DNA of 64,000 bases, taken from positions 25,762,111 to 25,826,110 of the forward strand of contig NC_079419.1 of NCBI RefSeq assembly GCF_026213295.1, written 5' to 3'. Of this stretch, positions 20,170 to 30,828 are shown one piece after another. The notes beneath the pieces are model-generated. The model worked only from the letters and a program-made list of their open reading frames with translations, had not been told where the DNA came from and did no database searches. The DNA comes from Gadus chalcogrammus. Lineage: Eukaryota; Chordata; Actinopteri; Gadiformes; Gadidae. How positions within the stretch are numbered: position 1 is the first letter of the stretch; each line of letters opens with the position of its first letter. Position numbers and translations under genes: made by a program.

Positions 20170-20272
20170 CGGTCTTTTATTAAAACATGACTCGTGTATG
20201 ACATTCACCAATGTCCCTTTTGAAGACAGAGGTCTTTAAAGAAGCCTGTTGTGTGTGTGTGTGTGTTTTCAG

Positions 20273-21455
<1,183 letters not shown>

Positions 21456-21761
21456 TCATTTTTTATAAGAGCCAAAAAGATGAATACTCCTCATCCTCAT
21501 CATCCTCCTCATCGTCATCCGCTTATCCGGGGTCGGGTCGCGGGGGGAGCAGCTCAAGCGGGGGCCCCAGACTTCCCTTTCCCGGGCCACATTGACCAGC
21601 TCTGACGGGGGGATCCCGAGGCGTTCCCAGGCCAGTGTTGAGATATAATCTCTCCACCTAGTCCTTGGTCTTCCCCGAGGTCTCCTCCCCACTGGACGTG
21701 CCTGAAACACCTCCCAAGGAAGGCGGAAGATGAATACTGTCAAACCAAAACCAAAATTCAC
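21456..21761 (-). pseudogene. LINE 3'-end fragment, C-terminal RT-tail frame
   Basis: The frame reads VFQARPVGRRPRGRPRTRWR then DYISTLAWERLGIPPSELV, a C-terminal tail found in very abundant fish LINE copies, where it precedes a short 3' UTR with the catccgcttatccggggtcg phrase (21519-21538). It is 5' truncated, as most LINE insertions are. I do not assign the clade firmly (RTE or Rex-type). Confidence 0.7.
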
Positions 21762-21807
21762 TTGCCTTGTCGTTATTTGTCCTATAAAACCACATCCCAG
21801 GTTTCTG

Positions 21808-22085
21808 TTGAATTAGTCAGGCAGATAGGTTTAACAATTGTGGGATTACACGTACAAGCATGAAATTTGGCACAATTATATGTAATAGTCTAATGAATAA
21901 TTCCAGATATGGAGCCACCAGGAAAACGTCCTATGGTAGCCATGGCGGCCATTTTACAAAATGGCCGTTTTGACTGCAATTATGTTTTACCTAACGACAC
22001 AAATGCTTCATTATGTTCTAATGAAATTACTCTAGATACACATATATGCCATAATTGTATTCTCCAAATGACCACAATTTGCATT
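21808..22085. repeat. Left terminal inverted repeat of the Academ-like element
   Basis: It mirrors 27440-27724 with interruptions. At 21931-21960 it contains cctatggtagccatgg; at the other end the equivalent piece has become a perfect palindrome. Confidence 0.75.
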
Positions 22086-22417
22086 TGTGTTGCAAGCAAT
22101 GTCAATTAATCCACCAAGGAGCGTAATAAGTGCTGCCTCAAACATTTTCTGAGCCTCTGTTCAGGACTAAAATTCAGGACTACATGTTTCCAGTGAAAAA
22201 CAAAATTAACTAGTTCACAGGTAAGTATATAATTATTTTAGGTAAACTACTATGAAATGAAAACAGGTGGTTCTGAACATTTAATATTAGTGATAGTGAC
22301 ATTATTAAACAATAAAGCACTGTTAAGGTAAGTTACAAGATAGTTCCAGTTCGATCTTGTTTATACGTCACAATTTTCTCCACCACACTGGCACAAAGCA
22401 GTACATTTCAAGCCAGC

Positions 22418-23547
22418 TTATTTGCACTTGCATCGTCCCTTGCAACCCTTTTTGCAGTTACAACAAATCAGTTGCCTTGATGAAGTGTTGGCTTCAGGAA
22501 GCGTGGACCACAGGGGTTTCCAGTTTTGGGGATCGATCCATCCCCAATCCCCAGGTGAGGGCAGATCCATAACAACCTTGAGCATGTTTCCCCAGCAGTG
22601 CCCACCCGTGTACACAGCCCTCTTGATTTGTTGGACCAGGACTCCTCTGGTAGGGGGAATGGCTTTCATGGTTCGTCCTTTCTTCGACAAGAGTGCCTGT
22701 CGAGCTTCGTCTATGTTGAGGAGATTGCTGGTGCAATCGTAGAGAAGAATGGTGAACTGCTCAAGCACTGCCACCATGTCAGAGATGTCTGCTGTCCCCG
22801 TGGAAAGATCAACTAAGTCTGGTGTCAATTCGTCAAATACTTTCCAGGTATCCCAGGCTATCTTCTTTCCCCTGTTGTATTAAATGACGACACTGTCACA
22901 CCCTGTGTAAGCATGAAACATCGGGAGGCCCTGTGACTTATCTGGTCCGAGGAATGCTGCAATTTCACTTCACATCTGAACCATTCGTGGTGACGATCTG
23001 CTTATCTGATACAAGATGTGTTTTGTCAAGAAGGCAAACAGTTCTGTTTTGTTTGCATCAATTCTCAGGAACTGCTGCCAATTTCCTGGTAGAACAGTGG
23101 ATCCGTCAACTCTCCTTGAAATGCCTTTCACACGTTTGTCCCTGGCTTGAGATTTCAGGCTGTTGTTACAGTACTGGTCCCAGACTATATCCACACGACA
23201 GGCTCTTTGCAAGTGACCTTGTATGTATTTTGCAAGAATACTTTCAGTGCATAATCAATGGTTTTGGCAGCATCTGGTTTCAGAAAGTTGACCAACACTG
23301 CCCCGTCAAGGATAGTGACGTCAGTATCTGGTTTTGGACCATCACCTCTGACCTCTGCGCAACTCTCTAGACACACCAATAGATCTGATTTGGTTCCCAG
23401 TCGTAACTTCCCAAGCTGAGATATTGACGGGGGATATGCTTGGTTTTCATGGCGGAAAAATTCTTCCAGATCACCATCTCGTGTTTGAAATGCGATGTAG
23501 AGTCTTGAGAATAAAGAGCAGTCACTCTTTAGCGAAGTAACTTGCAA
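22418..23547 (-). pseudogene. Academ-like transposase, C-terminal nuclease-like domain and C8 finger
   Basis: Read 23547 to 22418: SRLYIAFQTRDGDLEEFFRH, GKLRLGTKSDLL, VTILDGAVLVNFLKP, then after a frameshift DIVWDQYCNNSLKSQARDK, VLPGNWQQFLRIDANKTELF; then EIAAFLGPDKSQGLPMFHAYTGCD (about 22975-22885) and WGWIDPQNWKPLWSTLPEA, ending ICCNCKKGCKGRCKCK. A stretch normally lying between the FLRID and MFHAY blocks is missing, so there is an internal deletion near 22960-22990. An in-frame TAA (22427-22429) cuts the cysteine-rich tail, after which KCTALCQCGG can still be read. The ILDGA, FLRID and TGCD blocks look like a PIN/XPG-type nuclease (inference). Confidence 0.6.
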
Positions 23548-24898
23548 ACTTTTCTTGGATTTCTCTCTTTGACGATCGACTAAACAATGGCAGTTTATTC
23601 TCCTTTATTGGCTCAGTAAGAGGTACGGTTCGCTCCAGTAGACGGTCGGCTACGAAGGTCTTGTACTGTTTCTTACCTATCTCCTCAGCCTGTTGAACAG
23701 TAGAAACAACAGTTGGGTCAGCAATGTCTCTTGTGTCCAGTCGCACTAAGTCTGTACTCTCTTCTAGGAAGGGGTTTCCCATTTCTTCTATTACTTCAAC
23801 CAGACGTTTGACTTGTTGAGTAAAGATAACCTGTGAACTCTTTGTTTGCTCATGGTGGCGTGTGTCTTGATCCATCCGTATTTTCCTTCCCTCCATGGGT
23901 GCTTCAAACTCGGTAGTCATTCTGACCAGTTCCGGCCCAGCCACCATACATCTTCTAAGAGCATTTGGAGTTTGAGTGAGTCCAACAGCACCACCGTCAC
24001 TCTTCACAGCCGCATAATTTTGCTCATGAGCCTGGTCAATGGCCATGGATGAGAACACTCGTTTTGTCTTGTGAACTGTGAATTTGCCATTGGTGAATTC
24101 AGTAGCAATCTCTGGGTGTGACTTGCTAAGACTCATCATGTCTCGAATGTGGACAGGCACCCATTATGCATAGTTGGTGTGGTCCATGCTGAAAAACCAT
24201 GGTGCAAGCTGTGTGAGGCTGTCAATGTACAGGGGGAAGTCTGCTGTCCTCAGTGACTTGACAAACGTTAAGAGGAGGAGTGCCAGTTGAAGAGTGCCAG
24301 AATTTGAACTGTGGCACATCTTGAATTCTTTGACCACACCAGTCATCAAAGGATTCAGGTTGGCTTTCAGACTCCAGAGACTCTGTGTAATGAGCATAAG
24401 ACTTTGTTAGTTGGATATATAAGCTGCTTGCTGTGCATGTCTGGTTCTTGTAACATGAGATGCCTTCAGAAATAAATTTGCAGTTCCAGGAGAAGCAACT
24501 CTGGCCTGAACCAAGGCTTCCACCCAGCCAGCATCTTCCAGCCAGTCTCCGATCACTTTTAGTCCAGCCATCTCTTTATACAATCCTCTGAAGATGATGC
24601 CGAAAAGATCTTCCCCGTACGTTGATGGCCAAGTCCACTGTATCTGTTTGGAGATGGTGTAGAGAGGTTGATCCACAGTGATCACTGGTGTCTGTCCTGG
24701 GTTGACTTCCATCACAGCTTGTTTAATCACATCCATGGAGTGCCGTATCATACCAACAGACTTGGAGTCGTCCGGAAAGAGGGGAAGTAGTGCTGTGATC
24801 GCCGGCAGATTATCTTGTCCTGACTCCTTACTGGCATGGTAGGCTGCCCATGATAAGTTACTGTCACTTTGTGGAATTTCTAGATACCTCTGTTTCAC
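23522..24898 (-). pseudogene. Academ-like transposase, central domain
   Basis: Segments on the minus strand: 24898-24407 (PVITVDQPLYTISKQIQW, then GLYKEMAGLKVIGDWLEDAG), 24397-24164 (FPLYIDSLTQLAPWFFSMDH), an in-frame stop in NYA*WVPVHIRDM at about 24160, and 24160-23522 (FTVHKTKRVFSSMAIDQAHE, KSDGGAVGLTQTPNALRRCM, AGPELVRM). The same blocks, in the same order, occur in the second copy at 52901-54157 as ITFDQPLYWKA and GCFHIFMNLLGAIGTLMEGSG. The Asp in (V/F)DQPLY and the His-Glu in DQAHEQN are good candidates for catalytic residues (inference). Several frameshifts and stops make it non-functional. Confidence 0.65.
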
Positions 24899-25119
24899 AG
24901 TATCCAGCCATCTATAAGTTAAGCAAGTACATTACAATTGTAAGAAAACAATCAAACATTTACTCATGGTAAAACAATAATGTTATTGCATCAGGTTCTT
25001 AGACATGGTATCATCTTAAAATATAAAAGGTACGGACCCATACTCTTGGTGCAATGCCTGGATGATCTCCTACTCATCACTCTTCAATGGACCATAAGCC
25101 TTTGGGAGTGGAGGATTAT

Positions 25120-25710
25120 TGACAGGATGGGTACTTTATAATACCGGACTCGTTCGCTTCTTCACTAGACACACGCGCTACCGCTCGCTCTCCTCGCTCG
25201 TCCACTCACTCACACACGCATACGCACACTGCCATTCTCGCGCATACACATATGCTACTCGTAACACTATGCCTCGTTATTGCGACGTTCATGTTTTTCC
25301 TCATCGATTGAAAGTTAGGCTATTAAACATGTTGCATTCTATACGGCCTGATTATGTCATTATTTAAGCTACATAGCCTAATAAGAAGCGCTAATAAGGA
25401 TATTTGAATAAACCAACCAAACAGTTAAAGGGGCCCTATTATGCCTACCAGCAAAAAGCATCCTCCAACTGCAATCTTTGGTTATTTCTTTATCAATTTA
25501 GCTATACTTTAATAGTATTCTTTCGGTTCAAATCTGTTCAGTGTTCCAAATTATTTGTTATTAAATGTTACATTAAGATAATTGGTATTTAAGTGTTGTT
25601 TAAATAAAATGCTTTTTAAATTTAAAAGAATCGTGGGATGTATCGAACCGTGGGTCAAAAATCGTGATACAAACCGAATCGTGAATTTGTGTATCGTTAC
25701 AGCCCTAGTA
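25120..25710. repeat. hAT-related insertion within the Academ-like gene
   Basis: The right edge reads gaatcgtgaatttgtgtatcgttacagcccta (about 25678-25709), the terminus class CTAGGGCTGTAACGATAC of hAT elements, directly against the transposase frame. The left edge is not terminus-like (about 25120) and no TSD is found. The interior is AT-rich, with cactcactcacacacgcat runs. The insertion replaces or splits the transposase part between VGWASTR (about 25715) and the segment that begins near 25115. Confidence 0.5.
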
Positions 25711-27016
25711 GATGCCCATCCCACGTAGATGGGCAATGGGGTTTCTCTGTCTTTGTGGTGACGCACAGTAGTACTACCCGCTCTGCGACGGATAGAGCTA
25801 TTGTACTGCAACAACTGGGCTGTGCTGAGGGTTGCTTTGGGTAAACCATCACCTGATTGAGACTTGATGTTGGGGCCATCGAGGATCATGGCCACCAAAG
25901 ACAACAGTGACTGAGGTACTGATTTTACTTGGCAGTCCTCATCAAAAGAACCTGTGAATGTAGCTTCAGTTACGAACATATCTCTCCGTACTATCTTCGC
26001 TGCCCTTGCAAGACATATGGCTTCGTCATCGTAGTCTTCTTTGCAGACTTTACGGAGGGCAGGTCCTACATCTTTATCAAATGCAAGTAGTATATCACAC
26101 CCTTCCTTATGAGCCGTAAGGTCTGGGAATTGGGCCAGGATGCGATTTTTTTAACTCTGTGCTATGTGGTCTGACATGCTGCTCCACTCCAAGTTGGTCT
26201 AGACGATTAGAATAAAGTTTGACGAGATCTGCAAGTTTAAAGACAGGGGCATGCTCTTCATCCATTCTTGTTTCATCGATAAATGACAGCAACTCGGCTA
26301 GTGCAATCCCATGGTTGACTTTATCAGTTGTGTCCATCTTCTGTTTATCTTGTAATGATGTAGCTTTGTTGTCAAGTGAAACGAGACACCTTGGATGATA
26401 TTTAGCATCTTGTGTGACCATGTCCCCAGCACTCAATTTTGCAAGTTGCCTCTCATCCTGCAGCTCTAATGCACATCTTCGTACGCGGGAGTCTAGACGA
26501 AAAGTTGAAGCCTCACGGAGTGATTCGGAAGTCGACGCGTCTTCGCATAAAAAACAGACATCCGATGCTGGCACTTCATGATGAGCGACTTGACGAGTGT
26601 ATTTCTTGGATGTAGTAGCATCAGGGTCGCAATCCTTTGTGCATTTTCCTTTTTTCTGCTTGTTGTCATTTTGTATTATTGAATTTTGAATGGCAGGAAT
26701 TGTGCCACCTGGCATTGTTCTCATGAAATGTAGCTTCAATGCCATTTCCGTCATCAAGGCGTCCTAATTCTAGCGGCATCGGTAATTCGTGAAGTTCATT
26801 GAAACGTCTGATTCTGGAGCCAATGGTAGAATAACCAACTCCAACATCGTGCCGTTTTGATTGTGTTTGGCATTGCAAACGCTCTGGTGTGATTGTTTTG
26901 CACAAAACACACTTGTTCCAATCCGTCTGTACCGGCGCCTTTGATGGTCCAGGTTGCAGTGGATCCACTAGCTGATAACTGTTGGACACGTCTCCATTCC
27001 CAACACCTACAAGCAA
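25709..27016 (-). pseudogene. Academ-like transposase, N-terminal zinc-binding region
   Basis: Read 27016 to 25709: DWNKCVLCKTITPERLQC, RLDDGNGIEATFHENNARWHNSC and (frameshift near 26690) KCTKDC, DVCFLCEDASTSE, MVTQDAKYHPRCLVSLDNKA, LSFIDETRMDEEHAPVFKLA, and later PQSLLSLVAMILDGPNI. Two C-x2-C ... W/Y-H-x-x-C pairs, WHNSC and YHPRC, suggest two atypical zinc fingers, probably for terminus binding. A stop and frame change near 26107-26150 separate the last part. The likely start Met at 27016 has no visible promoter context. Confidence 0.6.
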
Positions 27017-27439
27017 CTAACCACCACCTCTACAACTACTGCGATCTGCGATCTGGCGCAGGCACAGAGAACCCCTTCACGCTTGTTCCTTCTCGCTCTC
27101 TCCCTCTCAAAAGTTGTACACGACCCATGTGCTGTTCTTGGCAATTATTTCCATGAGCTTTCAGTAGGCTAATGCAAAAATGTAAAAGGATTAAAAGTTA
27201 ATGAATTCATTGAAAACAAAGTGTTTGATTTCTTCTGTTCTTCATTTTTCAACTGAGTAAAGATAAAGCAGAAGACCGAGTGCAGTACACGACTGTTAAA
27301 ATAATAGCACATGAGGACATTTGTATAAGGAATTTAATGAAGAGAATCCCTTAAATTAGTGTTGGGGGCCAAATGTAAGACTCGCAAGCTCACAAGTAGT
27401 ATCCCCCCTAAACTTTAAAAATCCCTCCTATGTGGAGCT

Positions 27440-27724
27440 CTTAAGGGGGGAATCCCCCCATTTTGAAATTTTTAACTTAAGCCCTGAAGTTGTGATCATT
27501 TGGTGATTGAAATGATAGCCTATGTACGTATCTAGAGTAATTTCATAAGAACATAATGAAGCATTTGTGTTGTCTGGTAAAACATATTTGCGGTCAAAAC
27601 GTCCTATGGTAGCCATGGCTACCATAGGACGGAATTATTCATCAGACTATTATATATGATGCTTGTAAATATAAACCCACAATTCTTATGTATGGATGCA
27701 CCTATCTGCCTGACTAAATTGGTT
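27440..27724. repeat. Right terminal inverted repeat of the Academ-like element with added palindrome
   Basis: It mirrors 21808-22085. It contains gtcctatggtagccatggctaccataggac (27600-27629), a 30-base perfect palindrome not matched in full at the left end. Confidence 0.75.
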
Positions 27725-28925
27725 CCTGAGTAACATTGACTTATAAACTAATTTGTTACTATTAAACTATTTTATCTGGTCAAGGATATTACATCTGGTA
27801 AGGTTTATTTTATTTCACTTTAAAATTGGTAAGTGGCATGATTGTTTTTTTTGCCATGCATTTGGTTGTTTTTAATTCAGTATTTGACAGTATTGTGACA
27901 TTCTGCTCAGCGAGACAGATTGTTTTTATAGCAAATTATATTTTGCCCATAAATGTCTCCTTGGTCCTCTTTACCACACCACTACATACAGTACTTTAAT
28001 GTTTAAACATATAGATGTTTATGAAGGATTGGATTATTGGCCTGAACATTGTATTGGTAAATGTGTTGTGTTCAAGCTAAATTATTCATGTTAGAACAAT
28101 ATGAACAAACCTGGGAGTGGATCAACAATGTGTAAAAATAACAGCTTATGGAGCTTTATGGAATTAACAGACATATTAGAGGGGTGCTTTGAGAGGACCA
28201 AATTAATTGTAGCTATTTTTATGTGAAATGTCAATGTATTATACAGTGTAAGGGCTTCCTTTGACACCTGCAGTAAGGGATCACCGGGAGCTAGTAGTGT
28301 AGTTTTTCTGTTAATATAACACCGAGATTGTTCATATTTGAAAATGTGTCAGTAAGCAAACATCAGCATGGCTGACAGTTGTGGCAGGGTGGTGTTAGAC
28401 ATGCTAATGCATCCTTTTAATCTCTGCTTACACGCAGCAGTCCCCCATTAACCAACAATTTATGCAATAAACCCCTTTCAGCTTGGTCATTAAAGTCTTT
28501 CACCCTGGTCAGTACCCCTCTCTCATGGCCACACAGTTGTCACTACATTCAAATGATGGTGGTAGAATTCTCTGAATTCTGACCATTTGTATTTGATGAA
28601 ATGTACTGTGAAGTCAATAAATAGTTCAAATATATAGTTTTTTTCTTTGAAAATAAGGAAGTCAGATTTGTAAATGATTGTGTACAATTAACTGATGAAA
28701 AAACATAACCCACTACCATTCATGGTCAATCAAGGGGAATACCAGCAGAGTAATCTTTCTTTTTTTTCCTTGCCCTTCACAGAATGGACACCATATTCGT
28801 TTTAGTTTGTACATAGGTTAAAGACTAAGAACATGGCCACTTTGCCATTTCCGCTAAAGCCAAGACAGACCAAAGGTTTACCTTTGTAAATACGAACCTG
28901 TAGGCGTGGCTTATTTACCATTCCG
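27725..28925. other. AT-rich sequence without recognised gene or repeat
   Basis: I see no splice-flanked coding segment, terminal repeats or LINE motifs in this 1.2-kb stretch. It may be ordinary unique intergenic sequence. Confidence 0.5.
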
Positions 28926-30320
28926 CCCACACCCAGTGGCGGCGCCAGAAATAATTTGTTGCAGTTGCTTAACAGTTGCTGTATGAATTCAAGAGGTTGC
29001 TGGTCAAAAAAAAAAAACTTGATCAAAACACCTGAATTTGAAAATAGCCCAGCGGCATGCACACATGCACACACACGACATATAACAAACAACATAGTTC
29101 TCTCAATCAACAGCCCGTCAGCAGTCCCCCAACTACAAGGTTAGCTGTCCTGTCAATAGTGGTGAATTGCACATCTCAGACCCACCGTCGCCACGGTACA
29201 TTCCAAGCATTCACATTAGTTGCGCGATACGTCTCAAATGTAGGCCTACGTGGAACATTAATACAATAGTTGCTATTATTGTTGATACTATTATACTTCA
29301 TAATACTTCTATTAAGGGCGGATCATACCAGGCTACGATAAACCCATCCTTTGGCATGAGCCAAACCTAGAATCTAGTTCTACTTCAAAACAAAATCACA
29401 TGGGCCCCAAGTCAATATGCTGCCTGCGACGGCAAACTTAATAACCAAACGGCCTACCTTAAATCGATGTCTTGATCACAGCAGGACGCAATATTCCACT
29501 TTAATCCATACGGTTTAACACACCAACATTGCTAGCAAGCATGTGCTAACATTGTATTGCTAATTCAGAACTGTGTAGGCTACAATATTTTCTTCCGTTT
29601 CTTCAGACAACCCACATCCAAAATGTGTCATGCTATGCATAAATATATAAGCCTATGCTAATTATATTATTTTAACTAAAAGGAGGTACCGTATTACAAC
29701 AAATTAAATATATCAAGACACATCGTGTGATTCACAACGCAAAATGAAAAAATAACTGTTAGGAGATCTCGCGGGAGTAGACTGGATGACGATCAATCCT
29801 GTATTTAAACACCAACTACACACATTACATTACATTTCCATTGGTATTAGAAAATAAAATGGACTAATGCCCCCCCCCCTGTTGAGAAACAACTTCATAT
29901 ATGGCATAGTTTTCCTTGACTGTTAACACCAATGTCACTGAATATCAAACACAATTAATTCTTAACACTCCAATTTCAGTTCTTAAGCACACTTGTTAAA
30001 AACACTGACTGTAAACAATTCTCTAAAATGAATTGCCATACTATGTGCACTTCCTCATTACATAGACAAACTAATTTCATACCGGTTTAATATCAGCAAT
30101 CCCCCCATAAGGCAACACATGCAACAACATGCAACAACGCATGTGATATTGATGAAGATGTGAGTGGATTTAGTGAGAACACACTTTTTTTTTTTTAACA
30201 CTAAACTATGTAATACAAAAAAACACTTCCATGTTGTTAACAAATACTACAGTAAAGTAGTGCAACTCTTTTCAATCATGTCAGAAAAATATGTCACAGT
30301 AAGTGTCCATCGTTACTCTG

Positions 30321-30469
30321 TGAGTGAGTGAGTGAGTGAGTCAGTGAGTGTGTCAGTGTATGAGTGAGTGAGTCAGTCAGTCAGTCAGTCAGTCAGTCAG
30401 TCAGTCAGTCAGTCAGTCAGTCAGTCAGTCAGTCAGTCAGTGGGTGAGTGAGTGTGTCAGTGTATGGGT
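30321..30469. repeat. (TGAG)n / (TCAG)n compound microsatellite
   Basis: tgagtgag units pass into tcagtcag units and back to tgagtgtgtcagtgtatg on both sides. It is within the 3' non-coding part of the hAT. Confidence 0.95.
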
Positions 30470-30828
30470 GCAAAAGATCTCAATTCCACATGGGCTTCGT
30501 GGGAAGATAGACACAGTCTTGCTATGCACATCGCCTGGTATTTCTCCTGTGAGTGAGGGAAGAGGAGGACATACAGAGTGTAAGTTAGTAAAAGCCCAAT
30601 AAAACATAGATACGTGTTCATTGTTGTGTAAAAGTGTCCACAAGTGAATAGACTACGGGCTACTTACATAGTTATAACATCAATTTCTGCTTAATAATAC
30701 AGTATAACTGTGCCAGGAACGAACACACACACACACACACACACTTTTAAGGTACACCAAATTCATGACAACACTCACTCATAATATGTGTATCAGAATC
30801 ACTGAGAGTAGAGTCTATCTACCATATA

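Larger units (their letters stand above)
21808..27724 (-). mobile_element. Academ-like DNA transposon, about 5.9 kb, decayed
   Basis: The inverted ends are about 270 bp long: tagtcaggcagatagg (21815) and tgaataattcc (21895) are mirrored at 27630-27720, and aaatgcttcattatgttct and gaaattactctagatac also recur in mirror. Between them lies one transposase gene on the minus strand. Its modules, paired Cys/His zinc sites, a middle domain with VDQPLY and DQAHEQN, a nuclease-like C-terminal domain with LPMFHAYTGCDS and a cysteine-rich tail, fit my memory of the Academ superfamily (transposase with XPG/PIN-type nuclease and C8 finger). The exact termini and TSD are unresolved. Confidence 0.65.

Noticed and set aside
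22422..22742. 106-codon plus-strand frame opposite the Academ-like C-terminus
   Set aside because: Antisense shadow of the transposase frame, which carries the recognisable motifs.
30321..30469. CRISPR-like array
   Set aside because: The short period-4 tandem repeat has no spacers, and the sequence is a vertebrate genome.
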